A program made the translations under genes and the position numbers. 64,000 nucleotides of DNA from Sphingobium chlorophenolicum. Lineage in GTDB: Bacteria > Pseudomonadota > Alphaproteobacteria > Sphingomonadales > Sphingomonadaceae. This document shows, piece after piece, positions 31,894 to 41,064 of the stretch. The stretch is from positions 30,677 through 94,676 of the forward strand of contig NZ_JFHR01000018.1 of assembly GCF_000722875.1 (NCBI RefSeq). Reading direction: 5' to 3'. Below the pieces are notes generated by a model. The model saw nothing but the letters and a program-made list of their open reading frames with translations, had not been told where the DNA came from and ran no database searches. The stretch's first letter is position 1. Each line of letters opens with the position of its first letter.

Positions 31894-33987
31894 TTAGGCG
31901 GCCGCGGGTTCGAGCGAGTCCTCCTCGATGTCAGCCTCACCGACCCCGCCCGAAGGCTCGACCTCGTTGGCCTTGCCCTCACCTGCCTCGGTCGGGTCGG
32001 CGGGAACCTCGGCGGTGGTGTCGAGGAAGCGCATCGCGTTGGGCACCCAGGCGAGCGCCGCCTCCTTGACCTCCGGCTCGACGATCGCGTCGCCTGCGAA
32101 GAGCTTCTGGCAGCTCTGCGAGATTTCCGTCTTCTTGAGCGAGGTGTGACGGACGGTCAGCGCCGGTCCGCCGATTTCGGTGAGCAGCGTAAGGATGCTG
32201 CCCTTGTTCACACGGTCGAAGAAGTTCTCCGAGGTCGGCCGCCACCAGCTCGCGACGTCGATCTCGAGAATCGAGGCGAGCCGATTGTGGAGCTTGATCT
32301 GCTCGTTCGACCAACCAGGCTTCGCCTCGAGCGACATGGCGACGATGTACGCGAGCCAATTGGCCTTGGTGTCGTCGTCGAGCGCTCGGAAGGCCTCGAA
32401 CCGTTCGACCTCGCACTCGTGCTCGGTCCAAGCGGCGTCGAGACCGTCCTTGGCCTCAGCCAGGTAGTCGCGTGCGCGCGAACCCGGGATGTCGCCAGAG
32501 GCAGGGTCTTGCGGGCCGCTCGCCCTGATGGTCGTGCCGTACTTCACGGAGCTGAGATAGCGGGAGGCCGAGTTGATCCGCGCGTCGACCATAACGAACA
32601 GTGCGTAGTCGAGCGCGAGCGCCGGCTGCGCCAGGAGGCAGGAAGCGAGAATATCGCGCCGCTGGACTGCCAGTTCGTCATAGAGCCGAGCGCTAAGCGG
32701 CTTGCCGCCCGGCGCCACCGCCTCGGGCCGATACTTCGGCTCGGAAGAGGAATTGCCGCCGATGCGGATGCCGCCGCCCGTCGACTCTCCTTCGTCGCCG
32801 TCGTGATGGTCCTCGTCGCCGGGTTCGTGGATGACCAGCTCCTGCTCGCTGTAATATTGGCTGTCGAGCCGAATCTCGCCCTGCGGCGTGAGGAGCAGGA
32901 AGGCGCCGACATGAGCCTTCATCTCGTCCGGCAGGACCGGCGGCCGGCTTTCGATAGCCTCGGCCTCGGCGATCAGACGGTCGTCCTCCTGGTCGAGCAG
33001 CTTGAACGCCTCGTCGTCGAGTTCGTCGTCCTGCATGTCGGCCTCGATGGCGGTCCGGCGTTCCTCGATCTCGGCGAGGCGTGTGGCCTGCTCCTCGGTG
33101 AGCGGGGGTTGCTGCAGGATTGCACGATAGAGGCCGTGCGCCGCGTTGTGCGCATAGTTGCTGGCGATTGGGCGGATCCAAGCAAGACCGGTTTCCTCCC
33201 CGATGCGCGCGGCTTCGGCCTCCATGATCTCGGCTGCAAGCCGGTGCGCGATCTCTGGATCGACCCAGCGGTCATTGCCGTCGGTGAAGAGATCGCCATC
33301 GATCTTGCCGCCGGCCTCACGATACCGCGCCTCGCCGACCAGCACCGCGATCGGATCGCTCGCCTTCAGGGTCTCGTTGGCGATCACGCGGCGGATGGTA
33401 TCGGCGGTGACGTGGCTCGACTGGTAGCTCTTCCAGACCAGGAGCTGCTTTTCCTGGTTCTCGGTCGATGCATAAGCCTTCGCGATGTCGAGCGTGATCG
33501 CGCCCTTGCTGAGCGCCTCGAAAATCGGCTCGGCAAGCGACGCCAAGCGTAGCCGCCCCTCGACGAAGCGGCGAGTCACGCCGAAACGCTTGGCAACCGC
33601 ATCGATTTCGCCCGTCGTGCCGATGAAGTGCTGGAAAGCGCGACATTCCTCGGCGGGCGTCATCTTGAGCTGGTGGAAGTTGGTCGCCGTCGACGTCTCG
33701 GACAGCTCGGCATCGTCGCCGGTCAACACCATGACCGGAACGTCGAAATCAGTCTCGGAGATCGTGCCACGCTCCGCGAGGAGGCGCAGCGCGCGCCAAC
33801 GACGGCCGCCGTCGAACACCTCGAAGGTGCCGCGCGGCTTTTTGGCGGGGGTGACGAGCAGGTTCTGCAGCACGCCCTTAGCCTCGATGCTCGCGGCCAT
33901 GGGTTCGATCTGGAGCTGCTCGTCCGGGGCGGTGCGCACGTTGATCGGGGACAGGCGCAGCTTGTTGAGCTTGATGGTCTGGATCAC
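31894..33987 (-). CDS. ParB/Srx-domain protein, distinct from the segregation ParB
   Basis: About 697 residues from a GTG at 33987, 8 nt after AAGGAG. The N-terminal ParB-like domain has SPINVRTAPDEQL, LQNLLVTPA, FDGGRRWRALRLLAERG (the GERRxRA-type box) and NFHQLKMTPAEECRAFQHF, followed by an HTH part (AVAKRFGVTRRFVEGRLRLASL). Residues 230-697 hold long acidic and helical stretches. It is far longer than plasmid ParB (about 330). ParB/Srx proteins include DpdB-type partners of DpdA; whether that is its role is not known. Orthologues occur near ardC on many plasmids. Confidence 0.78.
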   Translation of the reverse strand: MIQTIKLNKLRLSPINVRTAPDEQLQIEPMAASIEAKGVLQNLLVTPAKKPRGTFEVFDGGRRWRALRLLAERGTISETDFDVPVMVLTGDDAELSETSTATNFHQLKMTPAEECRAFQHFIGTTGEIDAVAKRFGVTRRFVEGRLRLASLAEPIFEALSKGAITLDIAKAYASTENQEKQLLVWKSYQSSHVTADTIRRVIANETLKASDPIAVLVGEARYREAGGKIDGDLFTDGNDRWVDPEIAHRLAAEIMEAEAARIGEETGLAWIRPIASNYAHNAAHGLYRAILQQPPLTEEQATRLAEIEERRTAIEADMQDDELDDEAFKLLDQEDDRLIAEAEAIESRPPVLPDEMKAHVGAFLLLTPQGEIRLDSQYYSEQELVIHEPGDEDHHDGDEGESTGGGIRIGGNSSSEPKYRPEAVAPGGKPLSARLYDELAVQRRDILASCLLAQPALALDYALFVMVDARINSASRYLSSVKYGTTIRASGPQDPASGDIPGSRARDYLAEAKDGLDAAWTEHECEVERFEAFRALDDDTKANWLAYIVAMSLEAKPGWSNEQIKLHNRLASILEIDVASWWRPTSENFFDRVNKGSILTLLTEIGGPALTVRHTSLKKTEISQSCQKLFAGDAIVEPEVKEAALAWVPNAMRFLDTTAEVPADPTEAGEGKANEVEPSGGVGEADIEEDSLEPAAA

Positions 33988-34034
33988 TGGGGTAACTCCT
34001 TCTGGTGTCCGGGAATTTCCGAACACCACCCCCG

Positions 34035-34067
34035 CTCCCCCTTCCCTCTCTCTCAGGCTTGCCTGAG
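34035..34067 (-). repeat. Hairpin plus polypurine leader element (copy 6)
   Basis: On the minus strand CTCAGGC-AA-GCCTGAG is followed by AGAGAGGGAAGGGGGAG, 48 nt before the start at 33987. Confidence 0.6.
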
Positions 34068-34123
34068 GCCGCCATCAGCACGCCGTGCGCGGACCGACCG
34101 CGACGTGCTCAAGGCCGGAACCG

Positions 34124-37100
34124 TCAGGGCGCGCCCGTGACGATCCGCCCGACAATCTCGGCCGCCGTAGGCACCGGAACGAAGACCCTGGTCCGATACT
34201 GAATGACCTCGGTGAAGCAGCCGATCGACTTGAGCCAGACGAGCTGCGCCGGCGGAGCCCCCACCAGCTCGATCCGGGGCGATCCGTTCACCAGGGCGCG
34301 CTTGATGGTCATGTGGAACGGCCGCGTCAGGTCGACGCTCCGGCCCGCTAGCGCGGACTTTACGAGATCGGTCGGCGGGAGAGTGTCGGCGCGGTCGAGG
34401 CCGAGCTTGGTGAAGAGTTGCACGACGTGATCGTCGAAGACCAGACGCCCGAGCCAGCTATTGCCGTCCTTGTCAGCGATGCGGTTGACGACGAGGTGGT
34501 CGCTCGGGAGCGCCGACCAGATCGGGAGAAGGAGGCCGGTTGCGAGACGGATCGTCTCCGTGTCGACCTTGCTCGCCGCGTCGTGCGCTTCCTCCAGCCA
34601 CTTCGTGGAGAAGCGCTCGCGGTCGATCGGGGCCCAGGCGCTTTCAAACAGCTCCTGCTCGCGCATATATTCGGGCCGTGTAGGGCGGATGAGTTCGAAG
34701 CGCGGGATCGGCGTGCCCTCCTTCTCCTCCATGAGCGCGCGGGCACGAGTCTGCAGGGCCACCATCCCGGACTTGGCGTTCATCAGATAATCGGCGGTGC
34801 CGTCATTGTCGGCGATGCGCAGGACGCGCTCCAGCGAAACCGGCGTCCGTCGGCGTGCGATCTCGATGGTAAGGAGATGCGAGGTTGCGCCGCTGACTGG
34901 ATCGGTCCGAAGCAATGTGTCGTCGATGAGAGTGGCCGTATCGACCAAGATCGTTTCGACGCCGACATCGAGCCGGCCGGCTTCGCGCGCTGCGGACACA
35001 CGCGTCTCGACGAGCGCAAGGAACTCATCGAAGATCTTGTTCTGCAGTGCGATCGGCAACGCCAGGATCCGGTTGAGCCACCGCTGGATGGGCGGAAGGT
35101 CTTCCTTCATCACGCCATCCTTGTCGCAAAGCTCGAGGCCGGTGCGCTTCTCGAACTCTGCGTGGGAGACGCTGGTCAGCTTCCCTCCGACAAGCAGATG
35201 GAACCAACTCACCAGAGCCGCGCAGGCATACTCGCTTTCAAGATTGTCGGCGGGATCGAACAGGTTTTGGCCGCCGGTCTGACGTTGACCCCGGGTGAGC
35301 GCCCCCAGGCTGTCGAGCCGGCGGGCAATCGTGCTCGTGAAGCGAAGCTCGCCTTTGCAGTCCGTCGTCACCGGCCTGAAAAGAGGTGTGCTCGCCTGAT
35401 GGGTACGATGGGTCCGGCCCAGGCCCTGGATGGCGCGGTCGGCGCGCCAGCCCGGTTCGAGGAGGAGATGGACGCGCTGCTGCTGATTGGGGACGTCGCG
35501 GGAGGCATGGTAGGAGCGCCCAGTACCGCCCGCATCGGAGAAGACGAGGATCCGCTTGCGGCCTTGCATGAAGGCGGCGGCCTCGGCCTGGCTCGTCCTA
35601 GTCGACCGGCTTTCGAGCTTCTGCCGTCCATCGGCGGTCGAGACGAGGCGCTTCGTTCGCCCCGTCACCTCAGCAACATTATCGTGGCCGAAATGCTCGA
35701 GGATGCCGTCCAGCGCGGACATGATCGGCGGCAGAGCGCAGAGATGCTCGATGAGCTGGGCCCGCGCCGCCTCGGCCTCGGGATTGTAGACGGGGTTGCC
35801 CGCATCGTCTTCCATCGGGACAGAGCGCTGCGCACCGGTGTCGTCGGTGAAGACCTGCATCTGGCGCGTGGGAAACGCGCGCTCCAGATAGTCGATCATA
35901 TATTCGCGTGGCGAGAGGTCGATCTCGAGGTCGGCGCGTTCATCGGGGCTGAGCGCGCCCAGTCTCCGGTCAAGAATGGACTCGGCCGTCGTCACGAGCT
36001 GCAACACGACCGACTGGTCGGCGGCGAGATGCTCGCGGACCGCCGCGATAACGGTCGGGAGCTTCATGGACAGGAGGACCTGGCCGAAGAACCGCTGCTT
36101 CGTGGACTCGAATCGCGAGCGCGCGGATGCCTTGGCGGCGCTGTTCAGGGTCGCATTCTTGAGCGCATCGACGACACCGGTCAGCTCGAGCGCCTTCTCC
36201 ATGTTCTGGTGGATGATCGACCAGGCGTCCGCATAGGTGTCGTAGATCTCGATCTGGGCGGACGTCAGCTCGTGGCGCAGGATGTCATATTCGACGCCGG
36301 CGAAGCTCAATGCCCGGGCCATGTAGAGGCCGGTCGCCTTGAGATCGCGCGCGACCAGCTCCATCGCGGCGATGCCGCCCTTGCTGATGCTGCTGATAAA
36401 TTGTTCGCGGTCGGGGAATGCGGTGCCTGGCCCCCAGAGTCCGAGTCGGACGGCATAGGCGAGATTGTTGACGACGGAGGCGCCGGTCGCGGAGGCGTAG
36501 AGGACCCGGGCCGCAGGCAAATGGTTTTGGAGGAGCACGCCGCAGATTCCCTGCTGAGATCCGTCCTTGGTCCCGAGAGCGCCCTCTCCGCCAGCGACGC
36601 CGCCCATCTCATGGGCCTCGTCGAATGCGATCACGCCGTCGAAGTCGGCCCCGGCCCAGTCGACGATCTGCTTGAGGCGACTATGGTCGCCGCGCATAGA
36701 CCGAAGAGTTGGATAGCTGATGAAGAGCACGCCCTGGTCGAGGTTGAGCGGCTCATCGATCTTCCAGTCGGAGATGGACTGGATGTCTCCGTTCAGGCCG
36801 CCCAGCGCCGTCCAGTCGCGTCGCGCGTCCTCCAGAAGCGGCGCGTTCTTCGACACCCAGATGTTGCGTCGGCGGCCCTGCAGCCAATTGTCCAGGATGC
36901 AGGCCGCGATCTGGCGGCCCTTCCCTGCCCCCGTGCCGTCGCCGAGGAAGAAGCCCTTACGGTAGGATTGGCCGTCTTCGGCCAGCACGAGGCCGACGCC
37001 CTCCTTGTCAGGCTTGAAATTGCCGGGGATCCATTGGGTCCAGGCATGTCCGGCATAGACGACCGTCTCGAGCTGCGAGGCGGAAAGCAGCCGCTCGGCG

Positions 37101-38347
37101 ACGGTGCGCTCGGGCAACGCCGGCACATAGTCTGGGATCGGCGCCGGGATCGAGCCCATCGCGACGGATTCCACGAGCGGCGTTGGATGCTCACCCGCGC
37201 TCGCGAAGCTGATGCGGCTCGGCCGATATGGGAGATAGACACCGCTTTGCTCAAGCAGCGGCGCTGGCGTTTCCAGTTTCGCGTAGGCGACGGGGAGTAC
37301 ATGGTTGCGTGCAGGCGCATGGTAGGCGCGGGGCGCGGGCCGGCTGCTCTTGACGGCTCGGAAAAGCGAAACTCCTCCCGAGCGCTTCGGCACCGATGCT
37401 CCGCGATCGGGCTTCGCTGAGGATCGTCCCGGGACAACGAGAATATCAAGCAAATCGCTGACCGACGAACGCTGGATGAGCGAGGGCGGGGATTTTCCCG
37501 GAACCTTGTCGATGACGAACAAGCGCACCGCGATCGAGGTCCCATGCTTCAGGTAGCACTTCTCGAGACGGACGGCTGTCAGGACGCTGACGTCTCGCAG
37601 GATCGTCTCATATTGCTCGCGCATGCGCGCACTCGGTCCAAACCAGTCGGGCATGATGGCGACTAGCCTGCCGCCAGGTTGGAGGCGGCGTAGCGCCGCT
37701 TGCAGATGGCGGACCGCGGCGTAGTCGTCTGTGCCGCGACCGACCGACCTGGAAAAGGGCGGGTTCATCAGGATGAGCGTCGGGCGATCAACGCTTGCGA
37801 GGGTGGAATTGATGGTCGCACCATCATGTCCGGTGATCGAAGCCGAGGGGAAAGCCGCCTTCAACCGACCGCGGCGGAGCGGATCGAGCTCGTTCAGATG
37901 CAAGGCTTCGACCTGTCCGAGCTGCGCGACCAGAAGCCCGTTACCGGCGCTTGGCTCCAGGACGATGTCGTCGGACTGGACGTTGGCGAGCAGCGTCATG
38001 ACCGCGGCGATGTCGACTGGCGTTGAGAATTGCTGCCATTCGATTTGATCCTCGCTGCGCACCGTCTGGGTCGGCAGGCGATTGGACAGCTCGATTAGCG
38101 CGCGGACGTCGCTGAACGCCGCAGGTTTCGATGCGCTCGCCTGAAGATGGATGGCGAGAGCATGTTCGAGTATCTCGAAGCTGGCGCGTTGCGTCCAGCG
38201 TCCGTCGGCATCCGAACCGCCGAAGGCGGCGGTCATTGCCTGGTTGAGGTGGCGACGCAGAATGACGTCGTTGGCCTGCAGGTGGGAGAGTAGGAGGCGC
38301 ACAGCCTCGCGATCGGCGCCGGCGGCCATTTCGAAGAGATCGGACAT
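34124..38347 (-). CDS. Methylase/strawberry-notch-type helicase fusion protein
   Basis: 1407 residues from the ATG at 38347 (MSDLFEMAAGADREAV). An N-terminal DNA adenine-methylase-like domain has VLEPSAGNGLLV near 140 and LILMNPPFSRSVG near 197 (the NPPF motif). The rest is a strawberry-notch helicase: FLGDGTGAGKGRQIAA (Walker A) near 469, FDEAHEMGG near 576, and a helicase C-terminal half with DAGGTGRSYHA. This methylase-helicase layout is typical of plasmid strawberry-notch proteins. It may modify and remodel DNA, protecting incoming plasmid; activity unproven. Confidence 0.85.
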   Translation of the reverse strand: MSDLFEMAAGADREAVRLLLSHLQANDVILRRHLNQAMTAAFGGSDADGRWTQRASFEILEHALAIHLQASASKPAAFSDVRALIELSNRLPTQTVRSEDQIEWQQFSTPVDIAAVMTLLANVQSDDIVLEPSAGNGLLVAQLGQVEALHLNELDPLRRGRLKAAFPSASITGHDGATINSTLASVDRPTLILMNPPFSRSVGRGTDDYAAVRHLQAALRRLQPGGRLVAIMPDWFGPSARMREQYETILRDVSVLTAVRLEKCYLKHGTSIAVRLFVIDKVPGKSPPSLIQRSSVSDLLDILVVPGRSSAKPDRGASVPKRSGGVSLFRAVKSSRPAPRAYHAPARNHVLPVAYAKLETPAPLLEQSGVYLPYRPSRISFASAGEHPTPLVESVAMGSIPAPIPDYVPALPERTVAERLLSASQLETVVYAGHAWTQWIPGNFKPDKEGVGLVLAEDGQSYRKGFFLGDGTGAGKGRQIAACILDNWLQGRRRNIWVSKNAPLLEDARRDWTALGGLNGDIQSISDWKIDEPLNLDQGVLFISYPTLRSMRGDHSRLKQIVDWAGADFDGVIAFDEAHEMGGVAGGEGALGTKDGSQQGICGVLLQNHLPAARVLYASATGASVVNNLAYAVRLGLWGPGTAFPDREQFISSISKGGIAAMELVARDLKATGLYMARALSFAGVEYDILRHELTSAQIEIYDTYADAWSIIHQNMEKALELTGVVDALKNATLNSAAKASARSRFESTKQRFFGQVLLSMKLPTVIAAVREHLAADQSVVLQLVTTAESILDRRLGALSPDERADLEIDLSPREYMIDYLERAFPTRQMQVFTDDTGAQRSVPMEDDAGNPVYNPEAEAARAQLIEHLCALPPIMSALDGILEHFGHDNVAEVTGRTKRLVSTADGRQKLESRSTRTSQAEAAAFMQGRKRILVFSDAGGTGRSYHASRDVPNQQQRVHLLLEPGWRADRAIQGLGRTHRTHQASTPLFRPVTTDCKGELRFTSTIARRLDSLGALTRGQRQTGGQNLFDPADNLESEYACAALVSWFHLLVGGKLTSVSHAEFEKRTGLELCDKDGVMKEDLPPIQRWLNRILALPIALQNKIFDEFLALVETRVSAAREAGRLDVGVETILVDTATLIDDTLLRTDPVSGATSHLLTIEIARRRTPVSLERVLRIADNDGTADYLMNAKSGMVALQTRARALMEEKEGTPIPRFELIRPTRPEYMREQELFESAWAPIDRERFSTKWLEEAHDAASKVDTETIRLATGLLLPIWSALPSDHLVVNRIADKDGNSWLGRLVFDDHVVQLFTKLGLDRADTLPPTDLVKSALAGRSVDLTRPFHMTIKRALVNGSPRIELVGAPPAQLVWLKSIGCFTEVIQYRTRVFVPVPTAAEIVGRIVTGAP

Positions 38348-38397
38348 GGAAGGGGTCTCCTGCGTGGCTGCACCCTTGGCAGCGACACATTCTCGAT

Positions 38398-38428
38398 CCC
38401 CCTCCCCTCTCCTCCGGCGCTCTGCGCC
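38398..38428 (-). repeat. Hairpin plus polypurine leader element (copy 7)
   Basis: On the minus strand GGCGC-AGA-GCGCC is followed by GGAGGAGAGGGGAGGGGGAT, 51 nt before the start at 38347. The hairpin abuts the stop codon of the preceding Toprim gene. Confidence 0.65.
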
Positions 38429-39282
38429 TAGATGCGGCTCTGCCGCGCGCGGGCGTCGAGCGCCTTTGCCCAATCTTTGAAGGTCGATGGCGGCGGCGCA
38501 CGCTCGATCGTGAGGCCCGGCCGGGCATAACGCTCTTCGGCATTGGCCGCGGCGCGGTGCCCTTCGGGGTCGTTATCCTCGGCGATCAGGAGCTTTGTCA
38601 CCGCAGACGGTATGACGAGCTGGTCGAGCCGACGCGCCCCAAGCGATGCCCAGCATGGGATGTCGTTCATTCGCGTGAACGCATCGGCAGTCTCGAAGCC
38701 CTCGGCAATCGCGAGGGTCGAGTCCCCTGCCCTGCCCCGCCAAGCACCAGTTCCCGGCATGCCCAGCATCACCTTGCGAACATAGTCGGCGGTGATGGGG
38801 TCGAGAAATATGCGCTGGATCGCCACTAGCCTGCGGATTTCGCGAACCGCGATAAGCAGCGCCGGCAGAAAAACGGTCTGCGGCTTGGGCATGTAGGGAC
38901 AGCGCGGATGGAAACGGACATCGGGCGGTGCCGGCAGAAGATTGCGCCTGGCAAGATAGCGTTCGGCGAGCGTTCCGCGAACATCAATTGCCTGCGCCCA
39001 GATATGTTCGCCACTGCTCGGCCGCCGCGCGTGGTCGGGTTCTGGGATGGGAAAGTGATGGCCTGACCGGACGCGGCGAAGCTCACGCAGGACGTCTTCC
39101 CGATTGCACCCGCCGAAACAGGTGACGAGGATGCCGCGGTCACCTTGGCGAATCGAGAGGCTCGGTTCGCTGTCATTGTGTGCAGGGCATGGGCACATCG
39201 CGATATAGCCGGCCCATCGGCCGCCGAGCGCACCGACAATGTCGACGAGTTCCTGGGTTGGTCTTTTGGCTGTCAGCGGCAT
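38428..39282 (-). CDS. Toprim/CHC2 primase-like protein
   Basis: 284 residues from the ATG at 39282 behind GGAGGTTCCACC. Near residues 25-65 a zinc-finger-like CHC2 segment is seen (CPCPAHNDSEPSLSI, VTCFGGCNREDVL). The Toprim domain has LAIAEGFETADAF (Glu) and KLLIAEDNDPEGHRAA (Asp-x-Asp). Plasmid primases of this type start lagging-strand synthesis on the transferred strand. It heads the leftward operon of the leading region and has the first hairpin/polypurine leader. Confidence 0.8.
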   Translation of the reverse strand: MPLTAKRPTQELVDIVGALGGRWAGYIAMCPCPAHNDSEPSLSIRQGDRGILVTCFGGCNREDVLRELRRVRSGHHFPIPEPDHARRPSSGEHIWAQAIDVRGTLAERYLARRNLLPAPPDVRFHPRCPYMPKPQTVFLPALLIAVREIRRLVAIQRIFLDPITADYVRKVMLGMPGTGAWRGRAGDSTLAIAEGFETADAFTRMNDIPCWASLGARRLDQLVIPSAVTKLLIAEDNDPEGHRAAANAEERYARPGLTIERAPPPSTFKDWAKALDARARQSRI

Positions 39283-39311
39283 GGTGGAACCTCCACGTTC
39301 ACAGCCTCGCA

Positions 39312-39340
39312 TCCCCCTCCCCTCTTCAGCGGCCTCCGCT
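39312..39340 (-). repeat. Hairpin plus polypurine leader element (copy 8)
   Basis: On the minus strand CAGCGG-AGG-CCGCTG is followed by AAGAGGGGAGGGGGATGCG, 30 nt before the Toprim start. Confidence 0.65.
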
Positions 39341-39500
39341 GTCGGCTCGATGATGCCTTGAGGCAGCGTCGGGCGACTCGACTTCTTTCGTCCAGAGAAT
39401 CATCTTTAAAAACGCCGCTGCTCGCAGCGGAAGGATTCGTGATTCTAGAGATTCAGATTCGGGCTGGGAAAAGCTCCTATTTTCAATCCGTTGCGTCAAA

Positions 39501-39608
39501 CTACCTGACCGCTCGGGGGTGTTTGGCTGACCGGACGGGGGCGCTTACCTGCCCAGTTGGGGGAGCTTACCTGACCTCGCGGGGCTTACCTGACCGATTG
39601 GGGGAAGC
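39501..39608 (+). repeat. Iteron array of the replication origin (oriV)
   Basis: Five direct repeats of about 20-23 nt begin near 39501, 39524, 39544, 39566 and 39585. They share TTACCTGACC (with variants) followed by a G-run, for example CTTACCTGACCGATTGGGGG. A further copy is at 39748-39771 (TATCCTGACCGCTTGGGGGA). This is the binding array for a Rep initiator and, with the rep gene 260 nt downstream, marks oriV. The gap 39283-39864 also contains a degenerate copy near 39662 and no gene. Confidence 0.85.
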
Positions 39609-39747
39609 AAGCTGGCGGGCGCTCTCAGCCTCGCCGTCGGGCACTTTACGGCAGGAAAGCTACCCTGTCGGGCGGTTTCCCGGGGCTCACGCCGTGTAAA
39701 CGCGACTCGGCGGCTTTCCTGGTGAAATGACCGTGGCCGCGTCGATT

Positions 39748-39771
39748 CTATCCTGACCGCTTGGGGGATGC
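39748..39771 (+). repeat. Separate iteron
   Basis: CTATCCTGACCGCTTGGGGG, the cleanest match to the array consensus, between the main array and the rep promoter. Confidence 0.8.
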
Positions 39772-39786
39772 CCTAGCGGGATCTAT

Positions 39787-39820
39787 CCTGACCTGACTTG
39801 ACGGAGCAGGTCAGGTCAGG
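39787..39820. promoter_or_regulatory. Inverted iteron half-sites, probable rep operator
   Basis: CCTGACCTGA (39787-39796) and TCAGGTCAGG (39811-39820) form a perfect 10-bp inverted repeat 45 nt before the rep start. Rep dimers usually bind such inverted half-iterons to repress their own gene. Confidence 0.75.
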
Positions 39821-39864
39821 CAGCAAATACGTTCCAGGCACTCTAATATTGATCGTACTATGGC

Positions 39865-41013
39865 ATGGAAACCCCCGCTGACCAAGTAGCTGAGACAGAA
39901 GAGGACGAGGCCGGAGATGCATCTCCAGGTCGCGCCATGCGCGTAGCCGCAGCACTGAAAGCAAAAGGCGGCGACGAGTTTGCTAAACCTGGCAGCATCA
40001 TTGAGATTAAGTTCGTCAAAGGCGAATCGCTAAGTCTGACTGCATCGCGCCTCCTGGCCCTGATGATCCTGACAGCCGGCGGTGATGCTTGGGAAGATCG
40101 GCCGCACAGAATGCGGAAGGCGGACATTCGGCGCGGGCACAAGGGCAATGAGCGCATCAGCGACATGCTTGAGGAGCTTCACAGAACGCTTTTTGCTGTC
40201 GACGACAAGTCATGGCGTGGAAAGAAAGCAACGCTTCGCTTCTCGCTTATATCTCGCTCTCGAGAGGAGACGGAAGAGGACGGTGGAGAGGCCGGATGGA
40301 TCGAGTGGGAGTTCACTCCCGACGCAAGGAAGCTGATTCAAGCATCTGCGACCTATGCGGTGTTGAACCGCCAGGCCGTATTGGGTTTTCGGTCCAGCTA
40401 CGCGCTCAAATTATATGAACTGGGCGCACTAAGGCTTCATCGCAGACAGGCAACATGGAGGGGCGATATGCAGGCCCTCCGAGCGGCGTTGGGGATACCG
40501 CCCGAGGTCTACACCGATTTTGCTCAGCTGCGCCGGAAAGTGCTCGAGAAGGCAAAGGCAGAGATCGATCAGCTCGCGCACTTCCGGGTCGAGTGGCGGG
40601 AGATGCGGCAGGGGCGTACTGTCACCGAGCTTGAATTTCGGTTCGAGCCAAAGGGCGCGCCCGAGGTCATCGAGACGGTCGATGAACTGGATCGACACTC
40701 CTCTGGCCGTAAGGCGCGCCGGGAAGGAACCGCCGAGACAGTTTCCGTTGCGCCCACGATCGCCGCGGTAACGAAGGCGCTAACGGTGTCTACGGCGAGC
40801 GAGAAAACATTCCCTCGGGGATCGCTGACCTATGAGGCGCCGGAGCTTCGCGAGATTGGCCTGAGGCACGGGGGAGGGTGGTCGGTCGATATGATGGCGG
40901 ACGCCTACCGACAGCACATGGGGGACCGGCTCGAGAAGCTGCGCGGCAAGAAGCTGATCGATTCCTGGACCGGCTTTTGTGAGAGCTGGCTGAGCCGGCG
41001 CGGTAGGCCCTGA
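39865..41013 (+). CDS. Replication initiation protein (Rep_3/RepB-like winged-helix type)
   Basis: A 382-residue protein. An acidic N-terminal 40 residues are followed by IEIKFVKGESLSLTASRLLALMIL and a double winged-helix core with NRQAVLGFRSSYALKLYELGAL, the signature of plasmid Rep_3 initiators (the YALKLYE motif). The second domain runs to about 275. The C-terminal 100 residues are an extension with a small helical end (DRLEKLRGKKLIDSWTGF). It binds the iterons upstream to start replication. ATG 39865 is preceded by a promoter region with the inverted operator. Confidence 0.88.
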   Translation: METPADQVAETEEDEAGDASPGRAMRVAAALKAKGGDEFAKPGSIIEIKFVKGESLSLTASRLLALMILTAGGDAWEDRPHRMRKADIRRGHKGNERISDMLEELHRTLFAVDDKSWRGKKATLRFSLISRSREETEEDGGEAGWIEWEFTPDARKLIQASATYAVLNRQAVLGFRSSYALKLYELGALRLHRRQATWRGDMQALRAALGIPPEVYTDFAQLRRKVLEKAKAEIDQLAHFRVEWREMRQGRTVTELEFRFEPKGAPEVIETVDELDRHSSGRKARREGTAETVSVAPTIAAVTKALTVSTASEKTFPRGSLTYEAPELREIGLRHGGGWSVDMMADAYRQHMGDRLEKLRGKKLIDSWTGFCESWLSRRGRP

Positions 41014-41018
41014 CGACG

Positions 41019-41038
41019 AAATTGCACGCGTGCAATTT
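41019..41038. other. parS-like palindrome 1
   Basis: AAATTGCACGCGTGCAATTT, a perfect 20-bp palindrome just after the rep stop and before parA. Identical cores occur at 42391-42412 and 42429-42444. Confidence 0.8.
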
Positions 41039-41044
41039 TCGTGT

Positions 41045-41064
41045 CCCCCACCGAGTCAGGATAG
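41045..41064 (-). repeat. Inverted iteron-like site after rep
   Basis: Its reverse complement is CTATCCTGACTCGGTGGGGG, which matches the oriV iterons at most positions. It is a possible additional Rep site. Confidence 0.6.

Noticed and set aside
34418..37420. 1000-codon rightward ORF opposite the strawberry-notch gene
   Set aside because: Antisense frame of a GC-rich gene with no recognisable motif.
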